54,896 bases of DNA from Chloroflexi bacterium CSP1-4 (GTDB taxonomy: Bacteria > Chloroflexota > Limnocylindria > Limnocylindrales > CSP1-4). A program made the translations under genes and the position numbers. Below the pieces are notes generated by a model. It had not been told where the DNA came from, searched no databases, and saw only the letters and a program-made list of their open reading frames with translations. The DNA is taken from the NCBI GenBank assembly GCA_001443375.1, contig LDXM01000018.1, positions 1-54,896 of the forward strand. Direction: 5' to 3'. Of this stretch, positions 9,060 through 18,204 are shown piece after piece (the first letter of the stretch is position 1; every line of letters starts with the position of its first letter).

Positions 9060-10217
9060 CTAAGGGAGGATCTGGAAGTCGCCGTTCATCGGGCCGTAGT
9101 GGCCGGGCACGATGCAGGCGTACTGGAGCGGCCCGTCGGAGTCCACGGTCCAGACGAGCTCCTTGGTGCCCTCCGTGAAGTCCTCGATGCCCTTCGTGTT
9201 CGTCTTGTCGCCGGCCTGCAGCTGCTCGGCCGTGCCGATGAAGAAGTTGTGCACGAAGCCGGCCGTGTTCTCGACCTCGAACCTCAGCGTCTCGCCCCTC
9301 ATGACCGTGATGGACTCGAGCTTCGCCCCGGCCTCGTCGGTGATCTGGAGCGTGCCCGTCAGCTTGACCTTGATGACGCGCGGGCTCTCCGGCGTGCCGG
9401 GGTTGTCGACGCGGCCGGTGCCGCCACCGCCTCCGCCCGTGTTGGGACCGCCGATGCTCGGGCCGTCGGCATCGCGCCAGCAGGCGGGGTAGGGCGTCGC
9501 GCCCGGCGCCGGCTTGTAGTTCGGGTCGCGCCAGCCCTGGACCTGGACCGGGGTGGGCTTCGGCCCTTCGGCGCCCTCGGGCCGCGGTGGTACGTAGTTC
9601 CAGGTCGTGTCCTTGCTGGCGTTCAGGAAGGCGACGATCTCCTCGATCTGACGGTAGTTCAGCGCACCCACCGGCTGCGCCCAGATCGGCATCAGGCTAT
9701 CCGCCTGACCGCACACGAGGCGCCCGCCGTTCTGGAGGACGGCCTTGATGTAGTCCGCGTTGAGGTGCCCGGTGCCGACCTGCCCCTTCTTGGTGACGAC
9801 GTTGTAAAGCGCGTCCTGGTTGTTGAGCGGTGCGCCCATGCCACCCTCGCCGTTCACCCCGTGACAGCGCGAGCAGTTGGCCAGGTAGAGCGCGTAGCCG
9901 CGGGAGACGTCCCTGACGTACTGCTCCTGCCCCTGGTTGGCCAGGTCGCCCGTGATCCCGAGCGCGGGCACGCCGATGTCGTAGAACCAGTAGAGCGGGA
10001 TGAACAGCACGACGAAGAGGGCGGCCAGGAAGGCGATGCTGCGGGCGTTGCCGCTCTGTCGCACGATCTGCGCGGCTCGCTCCTCGGTCAGCTCGACGCG
10101 GTGGGCGCGCTCGCCGGCGGCGAAGCGCTCGACGCCGAGCGGGGCAGCCTCACGGGGCGCGATCTCGCTGCCCGGCTCGCGAGGGGTCAGCTCGCGCCCG
10201 GTCGGTCCTTCGCTCAT
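9060..10217 (-). CDS. Membrane-anchored cytochrome c fused to a cupredoxin domain
   Basis: This 385-residue protein has a cytoplasmic tail, one membrane helix (about residues 60-78) and a class I cytochrome c domain with CSRCHG (C115, C118, H119) and axial Met M176 in DSLMPIW. After a Pro/Gly-rich linker comes a cupredoxin domain with type-1 copper ligands H323, C368, H373 and M377 (ACIVPGHYGPM). It would carry electrons from the Rieske protein outside the membrane, possibly to a terminal oxidase. The ATG at 10217 overlaps the Rieske stop as ATGA, so I prefer it to the ATG at 10223. The fusion places two one-electron carriers in one chain. Confidence 0.9.
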   Translation of the reverse strand: MSEGPTGRELTPREPGSEIAPREAAPLGVERFAAGERAHRVELTEERAAQIVRQSGNARSIAFLAALFVVLFIPLYWFYDIGVPALGITGDLANQGQEQYVRDVSRGYALYLANCSRCHGVNGEGGMGAPLNNQDALYNVVTKKGQVGTGHLNADYIKAVLQNGGRLVCGQADSLMPIWAQPVGALNYRQIEEIVAFLNASKDTTWNYVPPRPEGAEGPKPTPVQVQGWRDPNYKPAPGATPYPACWRDADGPSIGGPNTGGGGGGTGRVDNPGTPESPRVIKVKLTGTLQITDEAGAKLESITVMRGETLRFEVENTAGFVHNFFIGTAEQLQAGDKTNTKGIEDFTEGTKELVWTVDSDGPLQYACIVPGHYGPMNGDFQILP

Positions 10218-10885
10218 ATGCATCCCGTGGGGGTCCTGGGGGCGATGAGCCCGGGCTGGCCGAGCACGACCGGCAGCGGGCCGAGGGTGATCTTGGCCGT
10301 GTTGACGGTCAGCACGCCGTCCGCGCTGACGCTGGCGGCGAACCAGTCGAGGCCGCGCAGGGCGGGCCCGAAGCCCTCCGCCTTGATGCCCAGGCGGTCA
10401 TAGCGCGAGCCGTGGCAGGGGCACTCGAACCAGTAGTTCTTGGTGCAGAAGTTCGGCTTGCAGCCGAGGTGCGGGCAGCGCTGGTAGAGCGTGCGCACGT
10501 TGAGGTTGGTGCCCTCGCCGTCGGCGCTCGCGCCGGGCACGAAGCCGCGCGTCGGGTCGATGAGCAGGACGAACGTGCGCGCCGCCTGGAAGTAGGACGG
10601 GGCGCCGTCGCGGATCGACGTGCCCAGCACCGCCGGAGCGGCGTCGACCTCGTCGAGCGTGCCCAGCACGACCTCGCTGCCGAAGCCGCTGCTGAGGTTG
10701 GGCCACATGAAGCCGATCGTGCCGGCCAGGGTCTCGGTCAACCAGAGGGCCACGCCGGCGCCCAGCGAGCGGCGCAGGAGCGTGCGCCGCGAGAGGCCCG
10801 CCGCCCGGCCGTGGCGCAGCGCGGCGAGCGCCTCCCGGGTGAGTGCCTGGGGCTGTTGGGCGGTGGTCAGCTTCCAGTTGCCCAT
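10214..10885 (-). CDS. Rieske iron-sulfur protein of a cytochrome bc complex
   Basis: This 223-residue protein carries both Rieske boxes: CPHLGC (C137, H139, C142) and CPCHGS (C155, C157, H158). It therefore holds a [2Fe-2S] cluster ligated by two Cys and two His, with a disulfide. The N-terminus has SRRTLLRRS followed by a hydrophobic stretch, a twin-arginine-like signal that stays as membrane anchor. It passes electrons from quinol oxidised at cytochrome b to the downstream cytochrome c. It lies 16 bp after the cytochrome b C-terminal gene and overlaps the cytochrome c gene. Confidence 0.95.
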   Translation of the reverse strand: MGNWKLTTAQQPQALTREALAALRHGRAAGLSRRTLLRRSLGAGVALWLTETLAGTIGFMWPNLSSGFGSEVVLGTLDEVDAAPAVLGTSIRDGAPSYFQAARTFVLLIDPTRGFVPGASADGEGTNLNVRTLYQRCPHLGCKPNFCTKNYWFECPCHGSRYDRLGIKAEGFGPALRGLDWFAASVSADGVLTVNTAKITLGPLPVVLGQPGLIAPRTPTGCI

Positions 10886-10901
10886 GTCGCGGATCAGCTC
10901 C

Positions 10902-11540
10902 TCAGAGCGCGAAGAAGAGGCCGTTCACCCACGGCAACGACCACTCGTAGCCGGGGCCGCGGAAGAACGCGCCGATGAAGGTGACGACGAGGCCGGAGAT
11001 GCAGAAGATCGTGAAGATCATCACGCCGGTCTTGCGGTCGCTGGGCCGGTTGGAGCCGCCGTCGCCCTTCGGTCCGCGGTCCATGAACGGGATGAGGATC
11101 GCACCGCCGAGGATGTAGATGGGGCCCAGCACGCCCACCACGGTGGGGTGGAAGTACTTGAGTAGCTCCTGGAGGCCGACGAGATACCACGGCGCCTTGG
11201 TCACGACAGGCGTGACGGCGTTGTTGGCCAGCTCCTCCAGCGGGGCGTTGATGAAGACGCCCATGAGGAGCATGAAGACGCTGATCATGGCCGCGGCGAA
11301 GAACTCGATCACGAGCAGGTGTGGCCAGGTCAGGACGGTGTCGTCCGGCTCCTTCTGGACGCGCACCACCGCGTCCTGTTTGACCAGCGCGAGGAGCCGG
11401 TAGGGCTTGGCGGCCATGGGCACGCGCTGCTTGTCGATCTCGGTCGTGCGCCGCTCGGGCGGCGCGGCGGGCAGCGTGCTGCGCCGGGCGGGCGCCTCCG
11501 GCGTCGCGGGCGTCGGCAGCCGGGTCGTCTCGTCGGTCAT
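10902..11540 (-). CDS. Cytochrome b C-terminal subunit (subunit IV/PetD-like)
   Basis: This 212-residue protein has a Pro/Arg-rich N-terminal extension of about 70 residues, then three membrane helices. The conserved segment KAPWYLVGLQELLKYFHP corresponds to the quinol-site loop that reads PEWY in classic cytochrome b/subunit IV, so the Glu is absent here. GPIYILGGAILIPFMDR follows, as in the PetD family. It pairs with the separate N-terminal cytochrome b just upstream, a b6/subunit IV split. The ATG at 11540 is 21 bp after that gene. Confidence 0.9.
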   Translation of the reverse strand: MTDETTRLPTPATPEAPARRSTLPAAPPERRTTEIDKQRVPMAAKPYRLLALVKQDAVVRVQKEPDDTVLTWPHLLVIEFFAAAMISVFMLLMGVFINAPLEELANNAVTPVVTKAPWYLVGLQELLKYFHPTVVGVLGPIYILGGAILIPFMDRGPKGDGGSNRPSDRKTGVMIFTIFCISGLVVTFIGAFFRGPGYEWSLPWVNGLFFAL

Positions 11541-11561
11541 CGGTCGTTCGCCCTCGGCACC

Positions 11562-12286
<725 letters not shown>

Positions 12287-12290
<4 letters not shown>

Positions 12291-14137
12291 CGCGTGACAC
12301 CTCCGCTGACCGTCGCATCGCCGAGGCCCGCGAGCCCCAGCTGCGCGTCACGGTAGCTCTCCTTGTAGAGCCGTCCGTCGCTGCTCACCTCCTGCAGCTC
12401 GAACCGCTCCATGGTAATGGCGTCATAGGGGCAGCGCTTGACGCACAGCGCGCAGCGGATGCAGCGCTCCTCGTCGAGCACCATGGCCGCGCCCTGGTCC
12501 CAGCCGTAGGCGTCGACCAGCTCCGGCAGCGCCCCCTCCGCCTTCATCTGGTTGACGTCGATCATGTGGATGACCCCCTCCGGGCAGACGTCCGCGCAGG
12601 CGCCGCAGAGGACGCAGCGGAAGGGGTCGAACCAGATGTTGTAGTTGCACATGAGGCAGCGCGTCGACTCGGCCACGGCGTCGGTCGCGCCGTAGCCGCG
12701 CTCGACCTGCGTGTTGAAGTTGACCACCGGGTCGCTCGAGGGCAGGCGCGCCGCGAGCGGGGTCATGGGCACGTGCTGGCGGGGCAGGACATCGTAGAAC
12801 TCGGGCATCTCGTGCCGCCACGAGCTGACGATGCGCACGTTCGCGTCGACCTCGACCGTGCTCCGCCCGGACAGGTAGCGGTCGATGGCGTAGGCGCACT
12901 TCTTGCCGTGGCCGGCCGACTCGATGAGCGTCGTGGGGCCGGTCACGAAGTCGCCGCAGGCGAATACGCCGCGGACGTTCGTGGCGTAGGTGCCCGGGTC
13001 CACCTTCACGCGGCCGCGGTTGATCTCGAAGCTGGACTCGACGGGTAGGAAGGTGTTGTCGGCGGCCTGGCTGACGGCCGGGATGACGGTCTGGGCGGGG
13101 ATCACGAACTCCGAGCCGGGGATCGGCACCGGCGAGCGGCGGCCGGTCGCGTCCGGTTCGCCGAGCTTGTTGCGGATGAAGCGCACGCCGACGGCGCGAC
13201 CGTTCTCACCGAGGACCTCGATGGGGCTGGCGAGGAACTCCATGCGCACGCCTTCGCGCTCGGTCTCGCCCAGCTCTTCCTCGTCCACGACGAGTTCGGA
13301 CCGGGTGCGGCGATAGGCGATGGTGACGTTCGCCACGCCGTGGCGCAGGCTCGTGCGCGAGCAGTCCATGGCCGTGTAGCCGCCGCCGATGACGACCACG
13401 TCGCGGCCGACCTCGAGCGGCTCGCCGAGGTTGGCCTTCTTCATGAAGTCCACGCCGTACTGGATGCCCTCGAGATCGCCGCCGGGGATGTCCAGGCCGA
13501 CCGCGTTCATGGCGCCGGCGCAGATGGCGACGGCGTCGTTCTCGGCCTGCAGCCGCTCGAAGGGCATGTCGCGCCCGATGCGCGTGTTGAAGCGGAAGGT
13601 CACGCCGAGTCGCTCGACGAGCCGCATGTCCATCTCGATCGCCTCCCGCGGCAGGCGGAAGGCGGGCACACCGATGAGCATCGTGCCGCCGGCGTAGGGC
13701 AGGTCGTCGTAGACGGTCACCTGGTGGCCGGCCACGGCCAGCTCGCGGGCGACGGCCAGACCGGCAGGCCCGGCGCCGACGACGGCCACGCGCGTGCCCC
13801 GCGGCGTGATGACCGGCATCTCGTCGGGGATGCCCGACGCCTCGTGCCACTCGACGAGGAACCGCTTCATGGCCCGGATGGCCAGCGGTCGGTCGATGTC
13901 GCCGCGCCGACAGGCGCGCTCGCAGGGGGCGGAGCAGACGTACGCGCACATCGCCGCGACCGGGTTGGGCTCCCGGGAGAGGATGTAACCCTCCTCGAAG
14001 CGCCCCTCGGCGGCGAGGTTCAGGTAGCCGCGACAGTTCGTCCCGACCGGGCACGCCTCCTGGCACTCGATGTTGCACTGGAGCCAGGACGCGTCGACGG
14101 GCTGGACGAGGAATTCCTGGTCGGTCTCGATGGCCAC
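12287..14137 (-). CDS. GltD-like FAD/NAD(P) oxidoreductase with N- and C-terminal Fe-S clusters
   Basis: This 616-residue protein has an N-terminal di-cluster domain (C21, C25, C29, C35; C64, C68, C72, C76), as in the glutamate synthase small subunit. Next come the FAD motif [10 protein letters not shown] (near 119-128) and the NAD(P) motif [13 protein letters not shown]. The C-terminus is a ferredoxin-like domain with [14 protein letters not shown] and [14 protein letters not shown], binding two [4Fe-4S] clusters. No large GltB subunit is nearby. It leads the cytochrome bc operon and is coupled to cytochrome b, so I infer that it feeds electrons from NAD(P)H or ferredoxin to the quinone/bc system. 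The start is GTG at 14137. Confidence 0.88.
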
Positions 14138-14200
14138 GGGCAGGAGCGATGCCTTTCCGTACTCGGGGAAGCTGGGCCGGGGGACTCGCCACCGCCGCGG

Positions 14201-14206
14201 AATCTA
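14201..14206 (-). promoter_or_regulatory. Candidate -10 box of the cytochrome bc operon
   Basis: TAGATT on the minus strand would give a leader of about 57 nt before the GTG at 14137. No clear -35 is visible. Confidence 0.3.
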
Positions 14207-14332
14207 TCATCCCGGGAGGAGAGGCCGCTTCGCCTCACGTCATCGCGGCGCCGAGTTGACGCGAGCGGAACGCGCAGCTACGCTCGCCGCGACGATGCGA
14301 CGCAACCCCCGGTCGACGGCCCGGAGCGTCCG

Positions 14333-15928
14333 ATGAGCGCCACGGAGGTCTTCTTCCTGGCCCTCGGGCTCTCCCTCGGCGTCGCCGTCGGTGCCGCGTT
14401 CCTCGACGTCGTGCGGGCCAAGCCGCCGCGACCCGAGGTGCGGCTGACGATCACCCACAACGCCCTGCCGCGACGCGACGCTGTGGACCCGGGCGCGGCA
14501 TCGGTGCTCTCCTCCTCCATCGCCTCGCTGCGCGATGCCGAGATCTCGCCGGCCGTCGGTGTGGAACGGATCCCGATCTCCATCGGGCGCGGCGTCGACC
14601 CGGTCCTGGCGGCACTGCGCGAGCCGGCCGTGGCGCGGGTCGCCGCCCCGGCCGCGGTCGCGGCGGCCGGACAGGGCGCGACGATCGCACTCGCCGAGCG
14701 CGAGCCCACCGCTGACCCGTCGGACGCCCCGACAACCGGAACGGGCGCGGACGCCTCTGCCCCTGCCGCGGCGCAGTCGGCAGTGGCCGCCGACGCGGGC
14801 CCCTGCGCCGCCCTGCGGCGGCAGGTCGAGGAGCGCTGCGCTGTCGCGGCCCGGGCGCACGATCAGGCCGAGGCGACGGCGGCCGCGCTGCGCGAGGCGC
14901 GGCGGGCGTACGACGACGTCTCGGCCCGCATCGACGGGGCCGCGCGCGCGAGCGATCCGCGGGCCGTCAACGAGGCGAAGGAAACGGCCCGCCACGTGTT
15001 CCGCACCGCAAGCGAGCAGGCCGCCAGCCGCGCCGACCTCGAGCGCGCCGCGACCACCTGGCTGAGTGCCATCAACGACATCAACCGCGCCACGCGCGAG
15101 GCAGCCGAGACGATCACCCGCGAGGGCCGCATCGCGGCGGACCTGCTGACGGCCGTCGAGAAGCAGACCCTCGACGTCGACGCCGCACGGATCACCGCCG
15201 AGGCCGCCGCAGAGGCCTGCCGCAACGCCCGCCAGGCGCTGGCGACGTGCGAGGAGAGCAGGACGACGCAGACCACGACCGCGCTCCCGGCACCGGCCGG
15301 CGTCGATGCCGCCGACGCCGCACCGGGCTGGGACGTCGAGCGCGGCGGACCCCCCGCCATCGCCCGCCTGCTCCAGGGGGACCGCGCGGTGCTGGGGCAG
15401 GTCGTGACCGCGCTGGCCGGCGACGATCCGACCGAGCGCCGGCGCTATCAACTGCTCCTGAGCGGGCTCGTGGACGCCATCGTGGCTGGTTCGATCGCGC
15501 AGGCCGTACTCGACTTCCCGGCCGGACATCCGTTCTGGAGCGAATTCGACCGCTCCGAGGGCCGCGACATCGTCGTCGGCCTGGCCTCGCTGGGCTACCG
15601 CTACGACGGCGTGGGCGGTTTCGTCGACGGCCGCGTTCCCGGCCAGCGGGATCTCTCGCTGGCCGTCGGCTACGCCGGCCTCGATCCGATGCGCATCCGG
15701 CGCTGGCCGGATCAGGCAGGCATGGCCGAACTCTTCCGCGGCGTTTCGATCGACGCCGGCGAGTACCTCGCGGGGGCCGCGCCCCAAATGGAGCTGAGCG
15801 ACATGCTCACGCTCCTCGGCCGCCGCTCTGAGGCGCTGGCCGACCTGTGGAACGCGTGGGGACGGGCGCGGCCCGTGCTCCTCGAACCGGTGGCGCAGGC
15901 GCCATCAATCCAGGCGGATCACCCGTAG
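14333..15928 (+). CDS. Coiled-coil protein with N-terminal membrane anchor, unknown function
   Basis: This 531-residue protein has a short N-terminal hydrophobic helix (FFLALGLSLGVAVGAAFLDVV) and an Ala/Pro-rich linker. Residues near 155-315 form a long Ala/Glu/Arg-rich helical stretch with paired cysteines (CAALRRQVEERC, CRNARQALATC). The C-terminal globular domain is rich in conserved-looking segments (FWSEFDRSEGRD, WPDQAGMAELFRG). I recognise no family. It diverges from the cytochrome bc operon, and its 3' end overlaps that of the convergent PIG-L gene by 24 bp. TACGCT at 14279-14284 may be its -10 box. Confidence 0.65.
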   Translation: MSATEVFFLALGLSLGVAVGAAFLDVVRAKPPRPEVRLTITHNALPRRDAVDPGAASVLSSSIASLRDAEISPAVGVERIPISIGRGVDPVLAALREPAVARVAAPAAVAAAGQGATIALAEREPTADPSDAPTTGTGADASAPAAAQSAVAADAGPCAALRRQVEERCAVAARAHDQAEATAAALREARRAYDDVSARIDGAARASDPRAVNEAKETARHVFRTASEQAASRADLERAATTWLSAINDINRATREAAETITREGRIAADLLTAVEKQTLDVDAARITAEAAAEACRNARQALATCEESRTTQTTTALPAPAGVDAADAAPGWDVERGGPPAIARLLQGDRAVLGQVVTALAGDDPTERRRYQLLLSGLVDAIVAGSIAQAVLDFPAGHPFWSEFDRSEGRDIVVGLASLGYRYDGVGGFVDGRVPGQRDLSLAVGYAGLDPMRIRRWPDQAGMAELFRGVSIDAGEYLAGAAPQMELSDMLTLLGRRSEALADLWNAWGRARPVLLEPVAQAPSIQADHP

Positions 15929-16633
15929 GGTCTCGGCGGCGGGCACGCCGACGCGCTCGCCCTCCTCGCGCGCCCAGCCGAGCACTCGCTCCTCGAGCTT
16001 CTCCGGCTCGCGCACCTGGCTGCGGTGCTCGCGCAGGGCGGCGACCTTGCGGCCGACGGTGGCGCTGACATCCACCCAGGCGTTGGGCTCCTCCGTCCAG
16101 AAGAGCATCAGGCGCGCGACCTGGTGCGGCGCCAGCCCGGCCCTGGCAAGATGCGGGAAGGCCATCGCGTTGCGAGCCGCCGGGTAGACCGAATCCAGGG
16201 CCGCCATGGCCGCCGCGCGATGGTCGGTGTGCTGGATGTAGCCGTCGCTGTGGAAGATGAGGGTGGGATCCATGGTCAGCACGGCGTCGGGCCGGAACTC
16301 GCGGATGAGGCGCACGAGCTGCTCGCGCAGGGCGAGGTCGTTCTCGAGCGCGCCGTCGGGTCGGTGCAGGAAGGTGACCGCTTCGTAGCCCACGATGGCG
16401 GCCGCGGCACGCTGCTCCGCCTCGCGCAGGCGGGCCAGCTCGAGGGGGTCTGTGTCCGGGTCTTCGGCCCCCGCGTCGCCGCTGGTGCAGCACACCAGGT
16501 GGCCGACGGAGCCGGCGTCCATCCAGCCGGCGACCGTGGCGGCGGGTCCGTAGTCGGCGTCGTCGGGGTGGGCCACGATGACCATGACGCGCGCCGGGCG
16601 CTCGGTCAACTGGGACGGCCGAGGGTCGGGCAT
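15905..16633 (-). CDS. PIG-L/LmbE family deacetylase
   Basis: This 242-residue zinc hydrolase has the family signature AHPDDADYG (metal-binding HPDD) near the N-terminus, then LVCCTSGDAG and HTDHRAAA, which carries the third metal ligand His. The family removes N-acetyl groups from sugar derivatives, including thiol cofactor precursors such as bacillithiol and mycothiol; the substrate here is unknown. The ATG at 16633 is preceded at 7 nt by TAGCAT, and upstream in-frame sequence lies in the bcp gene, so the longer frame is rejected. Confidence 0.92.
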   Translation of the reverse strand: MPDPRPSQLTERPARVMVIVAHPDDADYGPAATVAGWMDAGSVGHLVCCTSGDAGAEDPDTDPLELARLREAEQRAAAAIVGYEAVTFLHRPDGALENDLALREQLVRLIREFRPDAVLTMDPTLIFHSDGYIQHTDHRAAAMAALDSVYPAARNAMAFPHLARAGLAPHQVARLMLFWTEEPNAWVDVSATVGRKVAALREHRSQVREPEKLEERVLGWAREEGERVGVPAAETLRVIRLD

Positions 16634-16640
16634 GCCCACG

Positions 16641-16646
16641 ATGCTA
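16641..16646 (-). promoter_or_regulatory. -10 box of the PIG-L gene (leaderless type)
   Basis: TAGCAT on the minus strand ends 7 nt before the ATG at 16633. Confidence 0.5.
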
Positions 16647-16706
16647 CCGCGGTCGGGCCGGATCGGCGCCCTGCGCGACAGGTGCGGGCGCTGTAATATC
16701 GCGCCC

Positions 16707-16742
16707 GAGGCGTCGCTCGTTTCCCCCCACGAGCGATGCCTC
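16707..16742 (-). terminator. Strong hairpin after the bcp gene
   Basis: Arms 16707-16720 (GAGGCGTCGCTCGT) and 16729-16742 (ACGAGCGATGCCTC) form 14 pairs with one G-U and an 8-nt loop. It lies 19 bp beyond the bcp stop. No U-tract follows on the minus strand, so termination is inferred from the stem alone. Confidence 0.6.
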
Positions 16743-16761
16743 GTTCGTTTCCCGGCCTCCG

Positions 16762-17244
16762 TCACGCGCCGGCGCGGGCCTCGTCGAGCGCGGCGAGCAC
16801 CTCCGCCGCATGGCCCTCCGGCCGCACCTTCTCCCACGTCCGCGCGATGCGTCCCTGCGGGTCGATGAGGAACGTGCGGCGGGCGGTGCCCATGTACGTC
16901 CGCCCGTAGTTCTCCTTCTCGACCCAGCTGCCGTACGCCTCCGCCACGGCATGATCCTCGTCGGCCAGGAGGGGGAAGTTCAGCGCGAACTTCTCGCAGA
17001 AGGCCGCCTTGCTCGAGGCCCCCTGGGGGCTGACCCCCCAGACGACCGCGTTGCGCTCGGCGAGGATCGCCTTCGAGTCGCGGAACTCGCAGGCCTCGAC
17101 CGTGCAACCGGGCGTGTCGTCCTTGGGGTAGAAGTACAGCACGGTCCAGCGTCCGCGCTGCTCGGAGAGGCGGTGGATCGTGCCGTGCTCATCGGGCAGG
17201 GCCAGGTCGGGGGCCGGCTGGCCCGGCGTCGGGATCTCGCTCAT
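16762..17244 (-). CDS. bcp: Thioredoxin-dependent peroxiredoxin (Bcp/PrxQ)
   Basis: This 160-residue cytosolic peroxidase reduces hydrogen and alkyl peroxides using thioredoxin. It shows APDLALPDEHG, the strand LYFYPKDDTPGCTVEACEFRD with peroxidatic Cys and, five residues later, the resolving Cys typical of PrxQ, then GVSPQ and TARRTFLIDPQGRI. Length fits the family. The ATG at 17244 has a TAGACT box 7 nt upstream. A longer frame to 17313 has no support. Confidence 0.96.
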   Translation of the reverse strand: MSEIPTPGQPAPDLALPDEHGTIHRLSEQRGRWTVLYFYPKDDTPGCTVEACEFRDSKAILAERNAVVWGVSPQGASSKAAFCEKFALNFPLLADEDHAVAEAYGSWVEKENYGRTYMGTARRTFLIDPQGRIARTWEKVRPEGHAAEVLAALDEARAGA

Positions 17245-17251
17245 GGCCCCG

Positions 17252-17257
17252 AGTCTA
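17252..17257 (-). promoter_or_regulatory. -10 box of bcp (leaderless type)
   Basis: TAGACT on the minus strand ends 7 nt before the ATG at 17244. Confidence 0.5.
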
Positions 17258-17296
17258 CGCCGCCCGCGCCGGCACCCGGCACGCGGCGGGGCAGGG

Positions 17297-17411
17297 GCAT
17301 GACCGGTGGGCATACGAACGGCCGGAACGGAGCGTGGCTGCGCCGCGATGAAGCGCGATCATCAGTCAGCCACGCACAGCTTCAGGGCCTCGCATGACCG
17401 CCGGGCATACG
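17297..17411. repeat. Pair of near-identical 20-bp direct repeats
   Basis: GCATGACCGGTGGGCATACG (17297-17316) and its near copy at 17392-17411 differ at two adjacent bases and lie 95 bp apart. Between them an inverted repeat, GCGTGGCTG (17332-17340) and CAGCCACGC (17367-17375), can form a stem. The 201-bp gap holds no gene; it separates bcp from the end of the thiamine transport operon. Confidence 0.5.
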
Positions 17412-17445
17412 GCTCAGGAGCGCGAGACCCGCCCGCGGCGGCCGA

Positions 17446-18204
17446 TCAGGCCAGGGCCAGGACCGCGCCGAGGAGCACCGCGCCACCGAGCCCCACGACG
17501 AGGTCGAGGGGTCCCCAGGCTCGCGGCCGGAAGTGGCTGCGCGGGCCCCGGCCGAAGCCTCGGGCGTCCATGGCCAGCCCAAGCCGCTCGGCGTGGCGGA
17601 CGGCGAGGACGAGCAGCGCGACGAGGAGCCGGGGGTGCCAGTCGCCGCGCAGGCCACGCAGGCGGCGTGCCTCGCGCAGGGCCGCGAGGTCGAGCGAGAG
17701 GCGCGGCACAGCCTGGTAGGCGGCCAGCGCACCGTAGGCGAACCGGTCGGACAGGCGCGCCTGCTGGACGAGCGCGTCGACGAGCGCGGTCGGGCTCGTC
17801 GAGCGGGCGAAGGCGACGCTGACCGCGGCGATGGCCACGACACGGGCTCCCAGGAGGAAGCCGTCCGCGACCGCGCCGTCGGTGATCCGCAGCGCGCCGA
17901 GCGCGACCACGACCCGTGCCGCCGGGTCCGCGTTGGCGGCGCTGAACAGGGCGGTGAAGAAGGCGATCCCGATGGCCGCCGTCCAGAGCGGCGCGAGGCC
18001 GCGGAGCACGGCGACCGGCGGCACGCGACCGAGGATGAGGGCCGCCACGAGCGCCGCGACGGCGAGCGCCAGCGGCGGACCGACCCGCGGCGTCACGACG
18101 AACCCCACCAGCCACAGCGCCGCCAGCCCCAGCTTCACGAGCGGGTTCGTCCGGCCGAGGACGCTGCGCGACTGCGCCGCTTCAAGGGGGGCGATGGCGA
18201 TCAT
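17446..18204 (-). CDS. ykoC: ECF transporter transmembrane subunit EcfT (YkoC-like)
   Basis: This 252-residue membrane protein has about five hydrophobic helices and the two cytoplasmic coupling-helix signatures of EcfT, in LREARRLRGLRGD and MDARGFGRG (Ala-Arg-Gly type). These bind the ATPases and drive toppling of the S component. The ATG at 18204 overlaps the ATPase stop as ATGA. It is the last gene of the TPP-riboswitch operon, so the module probably imports thiamine or its hydroxymethylpyrimidine precursor. Confidence 0.88.
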   Translation of the reverse strand: MIAIAPLEAAQSRSVLGRTNPLVKLGLAALWLVGFVVTPRVGPPLALAVAALVAALILGRVPPVAVLRGLAPLWTAAIGIAFFTALFSAANADPAARVVVALGALRITDGAVADGFLLGARVVAIAAVSVAFARSTSPTALVDALVQQARLSDRFAYGALAAYQAVPRLSLDLAALREARRLRGLRGDWHPRLLVALLVLAVRHAERLGLAMDARGFGRGPRSHFRPRAWGPLDLVVGLGGAVLLGAVLALA

